Of a stretch of DNA of 52,228 nt, positions 1-9,285 are shown piece after piece (positions within the stretch are counted from its first letter, which is position 1; each line of letters opens with the position of its first letter). The notes beneath the pieces are model-generated. The model was not told the DNA's origin. It did not search any database and worked only from the letters and a program-made list of their open reading frames with translations. The stretch is from contig JAHZIV010000075.1 of the NCBI GenBank assembly GCA_022601255.1, forward strand, positions 1 through 52,228. The letters run 5' to 3'. The position numbers and the translations under genes are program-made. The stretch is from Gammaproteobacteria bacterium. GTDB lineage: Bacteria; Pseudomonadota; Gammaproteobacteria; Coxiellales; Coxiellaceae.

Positions 1-690
1 TGGAATACGCGACGTGTTACTTCATCCATGGCATCATCAACCAAGCAAGTTGGCGATGAGGTGTTTATGTCATTTTCAGATGTTTCTATGCACACACTTG
101 CTTCGAAAGATCACCTGGTAGCCCGAATAGAGGCTACCGTTTCGAATGGCTATGCGCCTAGTTTGGCGCCTTTTGGTGATGACCAACCGGAAATACAGTT
201 CTATACAAAACGCGCTCAAGTGAGTTCCATTAAGTGCTTGGTACAACCAACACCAACGTATTATGGTGTGCAACGATCAGAACGGATGTGGACATTAATA
301 TCATTGTTGGTTTTGAATTACATGAGTTTAGTGGATACACAAGAAGGATGTGCGTCGCTGAAACAGATATTATCTAATTTTGATTATACTAAAGACGGTA
401 ATACTTCAAATATGATTAATGGGATACTGAGTGTTTCAAGCGAGCAAGGGTTGTCGCGAGACCCGTCCAGTCAGTTGAATGCATTTTGCAAAGGTTTGAT
501 TGTCACTATTGAATTTGATGAATCAAAGTTTATGGGAAATAGCTTATTTTTATTCGCCAGTGTGTTGGAGAATTTTTTATCGATGTATGCAACGATAAAT
601 TCTTTTGTGAAACTAAGAGCGGTTAGCTCTGGAAAAAGAAAAGTGATACATGAATGGAAACCGAGGTCAGGAGCGATAGCCCTGCTCTAG
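1..690 (+). CDS. tssF: T6SS baseplate protein TssF (VasA/ImpG family), 3' part
   Basis: The reading frame is open from the first base of the window, so this is the C-terminal part (about 229 residues) of a protein that is normally near 600 residues. The C-terminal pattern of a hydrophobic strand, a FLFASVLENF-type helix and an INSF stretch, with a closing W-P-R-G segment, is characteristic of TssF, a T6SS baseplate wedge component. It overlaps the following tssG start by 37 nt, the usual tssF-tssG arrangement. The call rests on family recognition of the C-terminus plus context; the N-terminus is outside the window. Confidence 0.85.
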   Translation, partial: WNTRRVTSSMASSTKQVGDEVFMSFSDVSMHTLASKDHLVARIEATVSNGYAPSLAPFGDDQPEIQFYTKRAQVSSIKCLVQPTPTYYGVQRSERMWTLISLLVLNYMSLVDTQEGCASLKQILSNFDYTKDGNTSNMINGILSVSSEQGLSRDPSSQLNAFCKGLIVTIEFDESKFMGNSLFLFASVLENFLSMYATINSFVKLRAVSSGKRKVIHEWKPRSGAIALL

Positions 691-1754
691 AACGAGCATT
701 AAGGGAGAGTCCGGAACGATTCAATTTTTTTGAATACGTGCGGCTATCTGAAGGCTTTAATTATATTGCGGCCCAGAAGGAACTTGAGGAGCGACGCTAT
801 CCGGTGGGTTTCTCGTGGCCGCGAAATATGGAAGTCTTGAGTTTTTCAGCGAAGCAGGAATTTGCATTCCCGTACACGCAGATTTCTAGAAGTAGTTGGG
901 GTAGAGATGGCTATGAGGCGCCGTCTGTTGAGGTCACCTTCATGGGGCTCACGGGTATCGCCGGCGTCTTACCTACGCACTACACCCGCATGATCATGCA
1001 GCAGAACCGACTTAAGAATACGGCGATGGATCAATTCTTTAATGGGTTTAACCATCGCGCTGTTTCTTTTTATTATCGTTGTTGGGCTAAGAGCCAACTT
1101 CCAGCTTCTTATGAGAGTGCGCGGCGTGCGAAAAAACGGGATGATGTTTTTACACGTATTTTGGATTGTTTATCTGGTTTTGGAATGCCGGCACTATTAA
1201 ATCGTTTGTCGATGCCGCAAGATGCTGTGTTGCATTACGCAGGATATTTTTGTCAGCATCCACATAATGCTATTAATCTCTGTTACATGTTAAACGATTT
1301 TTTTGATGTGGAAATAGATATTTTTCAGTTTAAGGGCGCATGGGAGGCGGTCGATAAATCAGAACGGACTTGTTTGCCGAGTCATGCTAAGCCGAAAGGT
1401 CAATATAATATACTGTCTCAGAATGCTTCTCTAGGTGGAAAAATATGGTTGAGTCAAAATCATTTTCGTCTAAAAGTCGGTCCACTGAGCTATAAAAAAT
1501 TCGAGAGTTTCTTGCCTACGGGTAGTAGTATCAAATCGTTCGTAGAATTGGCTCGTACCTACGCAGGCCCACAGTTTAGTTTTGAGTTACAGTTAGATCT
1601 AAATCCTGACGAGATTCCTATTTGTCAATTGAACGCAGACAACCCGCCGCGATTGTCTTGGGAGACCTGGTTGAATCAGGATGAATCAGGGCAACCTAGC
1701 GAGAAACAAGATTCAGCAGCTGTGGTATTATGCAGCTCTATTATGAGGTTATGA
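654..1754 (+). CDS. tssG: T6SS baseplate protein TssG (VasB/ImpH family)
   Basis: TssG pairs with TssF in the baseplate wedge of the contractile T6SS injector. The product is 366 residues, normal for the family. The N-terminus has the expected 'LRESPERFNFFEYVRLSEG' pattern, followed by the TssG-type 'MGLTGIAGVLPTHYT' segment near residue 100. The start lies inside tssF, implying translational coupling. A later start is possible, since only the segment from about residue 14 on is clearly family-like. The stop is one base short of the vgrG start. Confidence 0.88.
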   Translation: METEVRSDSPALERALRESPERFNFFEYVRLSEGFNYIAAQKELEERRYPVGFSWPRNMEVLSFSAKQEFAFPYTQISRSSWGRDGYEAPSVEVTFMGLTGIAGVLPTHYTRMIMQQNRLKNTAMDQFFNGFNHRAVSFYYRCWAKSQLPASYESARRAKKRDDVFTRILDCLSGFGMPALLNRLSMPQDAVLHYAGYFCQHPHNAINLCYMLNDFFDVEIDIFQFKGAWEAVDKSERTCLPSHAKPKGQYNILSQNASLGGKIWLSQNHFRLKVGPLSYKKFESFLPTGSSIKSFVELARTYAGPQFSFELQLDLNPDEIPICQLNADNPPRLSWETWLNQDESGQPSEKQDSAAVVLCSSIMRL

Positions 1755-1755
1755 T

Positions 1756-3948
1756 ATGCCAGTGCAGGGCGCTTTTATTCATGATATTGATACGGAACTG
1801 GTTATCGCTGGAGAACCTAAAGGCGAGTACAAGTTGTATCGCGCAGAAGGTAAGAACAGCATTGATGGGTTTCATACGACAACCATTTATGTTCATTCAG
1901 TCATTAAGGGAGGGCAACAGTCAAAACCTTTAGAACTGAAAAAACTTGAGAATAAATTAATTACGGTATCAATTGATATTGATTTTAAGAATGTCATTGA
2001 GCCTTATAAAGATATTATTATTGCCGGGTATGCGCGTAGTCTCCACAGTTTTATGATGCCGCAGGATTTGTTCATTTCAGGCAAGAAACATCAGATTAAT
2101 CTATTTTTTTATAAGATTGAGTTAGTCAGTAATTATTGGCGTCTTACGCAGGATAGGAATAACTGCGTTTATGCTGGTAAAACACCTGAGACGGGCATTA
2201 CTGTTCAGAAAGCTTTGACGGATGTATTCGAAGGGTTAAAGAAAACCGGCTTAAAGGCAGAAGAATATGACCTTTCTAAAATTACAGGTGATGCAGCTAA
2301 GACAGTGATGCATCATTGTTTCGTTCAATATAACGAATCCACGCATGAATTTATTCGGCGTCTTATGCTGATCGGTAATATATTTGCCTATGATGATATC
2401 AAAGATGGAAAGCCTTGCCGCGTGTTTGTGGATGATCTGAAGAGCAGTCCCTACCAAGCCTATACGAAATATAAGCAGGCGGTCTACCATGATTATGATT
2501 ATCAATTGCCTATTTTACCAAAAGAACAAGTGCGCGTCATGGATGGATATTTCAATACGACTTTAGATGGCAATCAATATGGGTTAATTCGCCAACCCGC
2601 AACGTATTGGCTTGATAAACCGTTTAAGATAAAACAATTTGGTTTCTATATGCACGGCATGCGTGAAGAGATTAATGTGACAAAAGTGAATTGGCATCAG
2701 TACGATCCGGATGATTACTCGCAAAAAATAGCCGGTGAGGTGGGTGAAAAAGGCCAGGGTTTTGCGCCAGAATATACGGTCTATTCACAAGGGACTAAAT
2801 CTGGTTTTTGTAAAGATCAATCTACAGCGTTGTTGGATCGTTTGAAGAGCAATACTTTTGTGCATTTGCACAGTACGGTTCCGGTAACACGAGTAGGGCA
2901 TATGCTTGAAACAAGCCCAGACTCGCGTTATAAAAAAGAATTAAAGATCCCTAAGAATTATGCTGTTTATGAAACTGTGTATCGCATTGGATACCCTGAA
3001 CATACGCATGTGTTATATGCTAATCAGGATAAATATTTTCCTGATATGGACAGTAGCCTTTGGCATAAAGATTTTTTTGAGTTTAATTTTGAGCTAACGT
3101 GTTTGCCCGAGAAAAATTATCCGCCTTTGATGAGCGATGTTAGTGAGTCGCCGGCTGTTGGCAAGTTCTTGGATGCGTTAGTGGTTAACAAAGATGGTAA
3201 AAACAAAGCCTCTTCAGATTTAAATGTGTCAACTAATGAGGTGGGCGATGTTTACATGGGCTTGTTCTTGGAGCGGAAAGCGCAGCAAAAGAAGTTTGCA
3301 GAATTTACACCTGTGCGCGCTAAGATGAACACGACGAATGGTAATGTGACTCCCATGGTGGATACGCCGGCGGCTGTTATGATTCATGAGTTTGGCGGCA
3401 TGCTAGTGTATTGTGGCCAACGGCATGATCATACCAATAAGCCCATATATAAGCCGGAACAATATGATTACCTTCAGCGACATGATAAGAAAAAACCTGA
3501 GCCTGCAAAACAACTGTGTGTTTTATTTGATTATGCGAAGGGTAAAGAAACGCTTTCGACTCTATCCGCGTATGATGTTGTGGTGACTGCCCAGAATGAT
3601 ATTAAGGGCACTTCTGAAAAAGACACGGTGCATATCGCAAAGGGTGCTTATAAGGTGCAATCCACCAAGGAAATGTTATTGAAGACAGATGATAAGTGGA
3701 CGGCAGATTCTAAGGCGGCGATGCTGTTGAAGACGGAGGCGACTTATACACTTAACTCCACTAGTGCGGCGAGTTTCAAGGCGAACAGTGATATGAACTT
3801 TAAATGTGTGGCATGGGAAACGGATGCTCAGGGTGGCATTGTTTTGAAGGGAGGCTCGACTTTAACCATCAATGCGGAAAGTGCAACGGCTTCTGGAAAG
3901 CTGACAGTCGCTGGCAAGGTGACAGGTGGTGAGCTAGTTGCAGGGTAA
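1756..3948 (+). CDS. vgrG: T6SS spike protein VgrG (TssI)
   Basis: This 730-residue protein fits VgrG, the trimeric spike that caps the Hcp tube. Around residue 190-215 it carries the gp27/GPD-like signature 'CFVQYNESTHEFIRRLM', seen in VgrGs as C-V-Q-Y-x-E-S. The last ~100 residues are short Thr/Ser/Gly-rich repeats (ending in GSTLTINAESATASGKL and similar) that form the beta-helical needle. The N-terminal domain is divergent from common VgrGs. No effector extension is visible beyond the beta-helix, so this is a structural VgrG. The ATG follows the tssG stop by one base. No PAAR gene follows before pckA. Confidence 0.85.
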   Translation: MPVQGAFIHDIDTELVIAGEPKGEYKLYRAEGKNSIDGFHTTTIYVHSVIKGGQQSKPLELKKLENKLITVSIDIDFKNVIEPYKDIIIAGYARSLHSFMMPQDLFISGKKHQINLFFYKIELVSNYWRLTQDRNNCVYAGKTPETGITVQKALTDVFEGLKKTGLKAEEYDLSKITGDAAKTVMHHCFVQYNESTHEFIRRLMLIGNIFAYDDIKDGKPCRVFVDDLKSSPYQAYTKYKQAVYHDYDYQLPILPKEQVRVMDGYFNTTLDGNQYGLIRQPATYWLDKPFKIKQFGFYMHGMREEINVTKVNWHQYDPDDYSQKIAGEVGEKGQGFAPEYTVYSQGTKSGFCKDQSTALLDRLKSNTFVHLHSTVPVTRVGHMLETSPDSRYKKELKIPKNYAVYETVYRIGYPEHTHVLYANQDKYFPDMDSSLWHKDFFEFNFELTCLPEKNYPPLMSDVSESPAVGKFLDALVVNKDGKNKASSDLNVSTNEVGDVYMGLFLERKAQQKKFAEFTPVRAKMNTTNGNVTPMVDTPAAVMIHEFGGMLVYCGQRHDHTNKPIYKPEQYDYLQRHDKKKPEPAKQLCVLFDYAKGKETLSTLSAYDVVVTAQNDIKGTSEKDTVHIAKGAYKVQSTKEMLLKTDDKWTADSKAAMLLKTEATYTLNSTSAASFKANSDMNFKCVAWETDAQGGIVLKGGSTLTINAESATASGKLTVAGKVTGGELVAG

Positions 3949-4017
3949 ACGAAGTGAGCGCCCAGAAATTGAAAAAAATATTATTGCATTGCCGTGGCAA
4001 GATTTCACAAAAAACCT

Positions 4018-4045
4018 TGATTGACTATCTTAAAGAGTCGATAAT
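4018..4045 (+). promoter_or_regulatory. Candidate sigma-70 promoter for pckA
   Basis: A TTGATT -35-like hexamer (4018-4023) and a GATAAT -10-like hexamer (4040-4045) are separated by 16 nt, about 30 bp before the pckA ATG. AAGG (4065-4068) is a plausible ribosome binding site. It lies in the 126-bp gap between vgrG and pckA, so pckA probably starts its own transcript. Only hexamer matching supports it. Confidence 0.45.
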
Positions 4046-4074
4046 TTACCTTTCACCAATCGATAAGGCTCATC

Positions 4075-5616
4075 ATGAAACAGTCTGCCCATTCTCGAAC
4101 CCATCAAGATTTATCCATTAAAGCACTGGTGCAGCATGCACTGGATCGTGGCGAGGCCACGCTGAGTGCAAATAATGCACTTCTCGTTACCACCGGTGAG
4201 CGCACGGGTCGTTCGCCTAAGGATCGATTCATTGTGAAAGATGATAACAGTCAAGACACGGTAGACTGGGGCGAAATTAATCAACCGATGGATGCAGCAC
4301 AATTTGAAACGTGGTGGCGTAAAGCGGAAACTTTTTTGGCGGACAAAGAGCATTTTGTATCTCATCTAAGAGTTGGTCAGCATGCACAATACGGTGTGCC
4401 GGTTGTGGTAACAACAGAAACGGCTTGGCACAATCTTTTTGCGCAGCATTTATTTATTCATGACGGTGAGCATAACCCTAATCAACAACTCGTTTGGCAC
4501 ATTATCAATGTGCCCTCGATGACGTTAGACCCAGAAACTGATAAGAGTCGCAGTGACGCAGCGGTGGCGATTGATTTATCAGGTCGTCGTGTGTTGTTGG
4601 CAGGGATGCGTTATGCGGGTGAAATGAAAAAAGCAATGTTCTCGGTGATGAACTATTTTATGCCGGAACATGAGATTTTACCGATGCATTGTGCGGCAAA
4701 TGCCGGTGCTGATGGTGATGTGGTGTTGTTTTTTGGGTTATCGGGTACGGGTAAGACGACATTGTCGGCGGATCCGGATCGCTTTCTGATTGGTGATGAT
4801 GAGCATGGCTGGAGTCAGGATGCGGTATTTAATTTTGAGGGTGGCTGTTACGCTAAATGCATTGATTTATCGGAAGCACGTGAGCCAGTCATTTGGCATG
4901 CGATTCGTGATGGCGCCATCATGGAAAATGTGGTGTGTGATGCTAGTGGTGTGCCGGATTATACGGATGCTAGTTTAACCAAGAATACACGGGCGGCGTA
5001 TCCGCGTGAATTTATTCCACAGCGTGTTGAGCAGAATGCTGGAGGCATTCCAAAAACGGTGATTTTTTTAACGTGTGATTTATACGGTGTATTGCCGCCG
5101 CTATCATTGTTAAGCAAGGAGCAGGCAGCCTATTATTTCTTGAGTGGTTATACGGCGTTGGTAGGTTCAACTGAGATGGGTCGCAGTCAGGGCATTCAGC
5201 CGACGTTTAGTACGTGTTTTGGCGCGCCATTTTTTCCGCGGCATGCGACAGTTTATGCGGATTTATTAATGAAGCGAATTGAGGCTGCGGGTTGCCAGGT
5301 TTTTTTGATTAATACGGGTTGGACTGGTGGCGCTTGCGGTGAAGGCGGAACACGTTTTGATATTCCGGTGACGCGCGCTGTTGTTAATGCGGCGATTAGT
5401 GGCGCATTTGATGTGAATACTGTTGATGTATTGCCGGGGTTTAATTTGAAAATTCCACGTTCGCTTGAAGGTGTTGATGTTGAATTGTTGGATCCGCGTA
5501 AGAGTTGGGTAAATCAGGCAGCTTATGATGAGAAGGCCGCTATTTTGATACAGCAGTTTCAGGAGAACTTTAAGCGGTTTGATGTGAGCGAAAGCATCCG
5601 GCAAGCGGGTTTATGA
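4075..5616 (+). CDS. pckA: Phosphoenolpyruvate carboxykinase (ATP)
   Basis: The enzyme converts oxaloacetate and ATP to PEP, CO2 and ADP at the entry to gluconeogenesis. At 513 residues it is near normal length. Visible family marks are [14 protein letters not shown] (residues ~41-54), the P-loop [14 protein letters not shown] (~222-235) and the metal-binding GDDEHGW. These mark the ATP-type rather than the GTP-type enzyme. It is preceded by its own candidate promoter, and its stop is followed one base later by the GTG start of yggS. PEP is also the substrate for the NeuB and PEP mutase enzymes further along; this is probably coincidental neighbourhood rather than functional coupling. Confidence 0.97.
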   Translation: MKQSAHSRTHQDLSIKALVQHALDRGEATLSANNALLVTTGERTGRSPKDRFIVKDDNSQDTVDWGEINQPMDAAQFETWWRKAETFLADKEHFVSHLRVGQHAQYGVPVVVTTETAWHNLFAQHLFIHDGEHNPNQQLVWHIINVPSMTLDPETDKSRSDAAVAIDLSGRRVLLAGMRYAGEMKKAMFSVMNYFMPEHEILPMHCAANAGADGDVVLFFGLSGTGKTTLSADPDRFLIGDDEHGWSQDAVFNFEGGCYAKCIDLSEAREPVIWHAIRDGAIMENVVCDASGVPDYTDASLTKNTRAAYPREFIPQRVEQNAGGIPKTVIFLTCDLYGVLPPLSLLSKEQAAYYFLSGYTALVGSTEMGRSQGIQPTFSTCFGAPFFPRHATVYADLLMKRIEAAGCQVFLINTGWTGGACGEGGTRFDIPVTRAVVNAAISGAFDVNTVDVLPGFNLKIPRSLEGVDVELLDPRKSWVNQAAYDEKAAILIQQFQENFKRFDVSESIRQAGL

Positions 5617-5617
5617 T

Positions 5618-6301
5618 GTGATTAAAGACAACTTAGGCTCTGTAAGAAAACAAATTGCAGATACGGCTGCGGCATGTGGGCGTGATGCTGATACAATCCA
5701 ATTATTAGCAGTATCAAAAACCTTTCCTATAGATTGTATTTTGCAAGCGGTAGCGGCAGGGCAAATGTGTTTTGGCGAGAACTATGTGGATGAGGCAATT
5801 GATAAAATTTCTGCGTTAGCTAGCCGAGGCATTGAGTGGCATTTTATAGGAGCGATTCAGTCGAACAAAACGCGTGTGATTGCAACGCATTTTGATTGGG
5901 TTCAGAGTGTTGATCGAGAGAAAATTGCATTGCGTTTGCAAGAGCAAAGGCCTGCTGAGTGTGAGCCCTTAAATGTTTGTATTCAGGTTAATGTTGATGA
6001 AGAGTCGACGAAGTCAGGGGCGTTGCCGGATGAGGTGGCGTCATTAGCGAAGATGATTCGTGCTTGTGATCGATTAAAACTACGCGGCTTGATGGCGATT
6101 CCACGTGCAAGTGGGAATGCAGATGAGCAGTTGGCGAGTTTTACAAAAGTAGCTGCGTTGTATGAGGGGTTGCGACAAGAGGGTTATGAGTTAGATACGT
6201 TATCGATGGGGATGTCGGCAGATTTTGTAATGGCGATTAAGGCGGGGTCGACGATGTTACGGATCGGGTCGGGTATTTTTGGAAAGCGAACAGCTTCTTA
6301 G
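5618..6301 (+). CDS. yggS: PLP homeostasis protein, YggS/PLPBP family
   Basis: YggS-family proteins bind pyridoxal 5'-phosphate and control its free pool; they have no established catalytic reaction. The 227-residue product shows the PLP-lysine motif LLAVSKTF (~residue 25-32), the FGENYVDEA segment, 'WHFIGAIQSNK' and the terminal 'LSMGMSADFVMAIKAGSTMLRIG', all classic. The GTG start lies one base after the pckA stop, suggesting co-transcription. In many gammaproteobacteria yggS is directly followed by proC. Here the two are separated by about 2.1 kb holding a reverse-strand membrane protein and a palindromic repeat. Confidence 0.95.
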   Translation: MIKDNLGSVRKQIADTAAACGRDADTIQLLAVSKTFPIDCILQAVAAGQMCFGENYVDEAIDKISALASRGIEWHFIGAIQSNKTRVIATHFDWVQSVDREKIALRLQEQRPAECEPLNVCIQVNVDEESTKSGALPDEVASLAKMIRACDRLKLRGLMAIPRASGNADEQLASFTKVAALYEGLRQEGYELDTLSMGMSADFVMAIKAGSTMLRIGSGIFGKRTAS

Positions 6302-6305
6302 GTTG

Positions 6306-6524
6306 TTATAAAAAATGCTGCTGCTTTTATGTTTAGAAAACGCTCATGGTCAATCCTCAGTCTGCGCTTGCTTCGTAATATTGGGCCGTCGAATTCGGCC
6401 TCCTGCCTCATTTCTCCTCATTTTCACATCCTGTGAAAATGACCCAATCTTACATGCGCTGCTCGACTTGCGGTTTTAAAATCACGTTTTCTAAACCTAA
6501 AATCAGTGGGCGCATTTTTTATAA
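6306..6524. repeat. Imperfect-palindrome element, MITE-like
   Basis: This 219-bp non-coding element has inverted blocks in matching order. TTATAAAAAATGC (6306-6318) pairs with GCATTTTTTATAA (6512-6524). GTTTAGAAAACG (6331-6342) pairs with CGTTTTCTAAAC (6485-6496). The TAATATTGGG region (6377-6386) pairs imperfectly with CCCAATCTTA (6443-6452). At the centre is an 11-bp hairpin with a 3-nt loop (6418-6442). A smaller GGCCG/CGGCC hairpin lies at 6384-6400. It fills almost the whole yggS-to-6545 gap. There is no ORF and no clear target duplication. It is consistent with a miniature inverted-repeat transposable element or a mobile REP-like sequence. Confidence 0.6.
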
Positions 6525-6544
6525 TGTTACGCTAAGTAGTAGGG

Positions 6545-8386
6545 TTATTCGGATACATTTCTAAGTTGTACCTTGCCATTTTTCTTGATGATCTTAAACA
6601 AATAGGATTGTTGCTTCTTACCATCAAGGGTGTAGTGTATCAGCGGTGTCATATCGCTCTTACTAAATAAGTTACCATAGTCATGCCAAAATCGTTTGTC
6701 AGTATGTGCCAGCAAGAGGTAATCGGAGTTCTTAATAAGTGCAAGGAATTTTTGGGGGCTAGTGTGGTCACAGGTTCCGAGATTGTTATTGGCATAGGGG
6801 CCTCCAGCAACCACCGAGCTGCAACCATTATAGCTACGAGGTATAAGTTCAAAGCGTAAGATCGTATCTTCTAGGCCAATACTATGTTGCCAGACCGTGT
6901 AGATGGCACTGGAAGGACTTGTAAGGTTTTTGACTTTCTCCGCGATAGGTGTGATTTGTTTGCGTAATACAATGCGTCTATTGTATTTTTTATTGGAATG
7001 GTGTGCGATCAATGGAGAGCAAATATAGGCGATGAGTAGAGCGGCGCCACTGATATATTTTAATGACGAAAAACGTATTGATGAATCTTTGATAAGGTTG
7101 CATATGCCTGCATAGATCACAACACCCCAACCTAGAAAATAAATTCCCATGTAGCGACCAAATGAGGCTAGGTGTATTGCCTCATAACTACCGAAGTTAA
7201 ATAAATACATCATCAGCATGCCAATGCTATAGAGAATAAAGCCGATGCATAAGCATGAGTGTGTAACGAGCAGTGGTTTTCTATCATTTGTGTTTGTAAA
7301 GCGCCATGTTACACCAATAAGTATTAACAGCCCGAGTAATGTGAATAAGGGGTTGCGTAACCATTTGAGGATAAAGTTTTTGGTAATGGTGATATTGAGG
7401 TTGTTCGGTTTAAGATGAGAGCCCCATTCGTGTGCAATCTGTAGATGTTTTAGGTGGGCGGCCCAACTGATTTGAGTGAGGGTGGCGCTTAAGAATAGTA
7501 TGAGTATTGCAAAGACTGCTGGAGTAATTATTTTTTGATTTTTTCTTTGAATGATAAATTGATCTACTAGGAGTGTGAAAATAATGATGCCAACAAAGAA
7601 CATCATGTTCAATTTTAATAGCATTAAAATGCAGATGGCTGGTATTAAATAGTAAATGTTTTTAGCTGTTTTTTCCGAGCAATAATAGGCTGCGATACAC
7701 ATGCCGAAGTAGACACCGACGGGGCTGTCCATGTAGACGCTGCCTGACATGATGAGTTTTGCATTTAAAAGTGTGAGTATCAGTATGCTGAATATGCTAA
7801 TCAGAAAGGCATTGATCCACTTTTCCCATGGGATGTCAGCTGTGAGTAGTGCAAGTGGGCTATAGATGAAAATGGCTTGAGCGGCATAGGTAACACCTTC
7901 GTGGAAACCGGTGAGTCGGGTAAAGAAATATTGAAATAAAATCCCGGCAGGTCGATAACTGTCGTGAATAATGTGGTCTTGTGGTGTCAGTAATTGGTTG
8001 TGTATGAATACGCTTTTGGAATATTGACCCCAGAAGCCAAATTCGTCCCAATCGATATAGTGTAGGTGTAGCGCCATCAGTTGTAATGAAATCAGAAAAA
8101 AGACGGAACACACCATGCCGGGGGTGAGGTATTTTTCTGTTAAGGCGTTGGATGCTTTGAGTTCTTTTCGCAGATAGAGGGGTGATAGGATCAGGGCGGC
8201 GAGGCCTAAGATAAATAGTGCGCTCGCAGTTTGTTGTAGTATTCCGACTAGCGCGCCGAGATAGAGTAGTAAAATGATCAGTGGTATTACGATGAACAAA
8301 GTTCGTTCAATTTTTAACTTAAAGAAACGGGTGAACGCTATTGCGTAGCCGAATAAGGCGAGTAGAATGATAAAACTTAAATACAT
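6545..8386 (-). CDS. Polytopic membrane protein, GT-C-type glycosyltransferase-like
   Basis: Starting at the ATG complementary to 8384-8386, the product is 613 residues. An upstream in-frame start at 8473 would run into proC and adds a non-hydrophobic stretch, so it is disfavoured. There are about a dozen hydrophobic membrane segments. An acidic first outer loop ('HYIDWDEFGFWGQYSK') and a soluble C-terminal domain of about 130 residues follow the layout of GT-C enzymes, which use polyprenyl-phosphate sugars on the outer face. No specific subfamily is recognised. It sits alone on the reverse strand between yggS and proC. Its start is 13 bp from the divergent proC start, which suggests insertion. 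It is likely linked to the glycan genes downstream. Confidence 0.6.
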   Translation of the reverse strand: MYLSFIILLALFGYAIAFTRFFKLKIERTLFIVIPLIILLLYLGALVGILQQTASALFILGLAALILSPLYLRKELKASNALTEKYLTPGMVCSVFFLISLQLMALHLHYIDWDEFGFWGQYSKSVFIHNQLLTPQDHIIHDSYRPAGILFQYFFTRLTGFHEGVTYAAQAIFIYSPLALLTADIPWEKWINAFLISIFSILILTLLNAKLIMSGSVYMDSPVGVYFGMCIAAYYCSEKTAKNIYYLIPAICILMLLKLNMMFFVGIIIFTLLVDQFIIQRKNQKIITPAVFAILILFLSATLTQISWAAHLKHLQIAHEWGSHLKPNNLNITITKNFILKWLRNPLFTLLGLLILIGVTWRFTNTNDRKPLLVTHSCLCIGFILYSIGMLMMYLFNFGSYEAIHLASFGRYMGIYFLGWGVVIYAGICNLIKDSSIRFSSLKYISGAALLIAYICSPLIAHHSNKKYNRRIVLRKQITPIAEKVKNLTSPSSAIYTVWQHSIGLEDTILRFELIPRSYNGCSSVVAGGPYANNNLGTCDHTSPQKFLALIKNSDYLLLAHTDKRFWHDYGNLFSKSDMTPLIHYTLDGKKQQSYLFKIIKKNGKVQLRNVSE

Positions 8387-8399
8387 GTTGGGATTGTAA

Positions 8400-9215
8400 A
8401 TGAAACCGAAAAAAATTGCATTTATTGGTGCAGGCAATATGGCGAAAGCGCTAGTGTCAGGATTGATTAACAATGGTTATGCGGCTGATTGTATTTGGGT
8501 GACAAACCATACTGATGAAAGGCTCAAGTATTTTGCAGATAAATTATCAGTGCATACCAGCACAGAGAATATTGAAGCAGCAAAACAAGTAGATGTCGTT
8601 GTGCTCTGTGTAAAGCCAAAGGTGATGCAATCTGTTTGTGAAGAGGTGGGGCAAGTGATTTGCGAGCGCGAGCTATTGGTAGTTTCGGTGGCTGCGGGTA
8701 TACAGACTGAAAGTATTGCCGAATGGTTAGATTATCAGGGTGTGATTGTGCGTGCGATGCCAAATACACCAGCTGCGGTGGGTTCAGGAGCAACGGGGTT
8801 ATTTGCAAATGCTGTAACTTCTGATGCACAGCGTATGATTGCTGAAAATATTTTTGAGAGTGTTGGGATTACTGCTTGGGTTAAAGAAGAACATTTGATA
8901 AGAGCCATATTAGCAGTAGCAGGATCCAGTCCCGCTTATGTTTTCTTATTGATGGAGGCAATGCAGCAGGCTGCTTTGGAGATGGGCTTGGATGCAGAGG
9001 TTGCAGCGCAATTCACCTGTCAATCTGTGTTGGGGGCGGCGAAGTTGGCGATGGCAGAAGGTAACCAGTTTGCAAAATTACGTGAGGCGGTGACGTCACC
9101 AAACGGGACGACTCAGGCAGCATTAGATGTATTTGTTCAACATGATTTCAAAGAAGTCGTGCGTGACGCTATGCAGGCTGCTTTGGAGCGGGCGAAGGAG
9201 TTGGCGGAGAATTGA
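8400..9215 (+). CDS. proC: Pyrroline-5-carboxylate reductase
   Basis: ProC reduces pyrroline-5-carboxylate to proline with NAD(P)H. The 271-residue protein shows the Rossmann motif FIGAGNMAKAL (residues 8-18), VLCVKPKVM, RAMPNTPAAVGSGATG (~residue 119-134) and the C-terminal signature LREAVTSPNGTTQAAL. It lies 13 bp from the divergent start of the reverse-strand membrane gene, so no promoter fits between them. Any proC promoter must lie inside that gene, unless transcription reads through from yggS. Confidence 0.97.
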   Translation: MKPKKIAFIGAGNMAKALVSGLINNGYAADCIWVTNHTDERLKYFADKLSVHTSTENIEAAKQVDVVVLCVKPKVMQSVCEEVGQVICERELLVVSVAAGIQTESIAEWLDYQGVIVRAMPNTPAAVGSGATGLFANAVTSDAQRMIAENIFESVGITAWVKEEHLIRAILAVAGSSPAYVFLLMEAMQQAALEMGLDAEVAAQFTCQSVLGAAKLAMAEGNQFAKLREAVTSPNGTTQAALDVFVQHDFKEVVRDAMQAALERAKELAEN

Positions 9216-9285
9216 TTCGTTGAGAGGTGAGGTTGCACGTGTTACAGTTTGATTTTCTTTGGGTTATGGATTTAGACACAACATC

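Noticed and set aside
6418-6442. Rho-independent terminator after yggS
   Set aside because: The hairpin is strong but is not followed by a T-run and sits inside a larger palindromic element.
8387-8473. N-terminal extension of the GT-C-like gene to 8473
   Set aside because: It lies within proC on the opposite strand and lacks the expected membrane-helix start; ATG at 8386 is sufficient.
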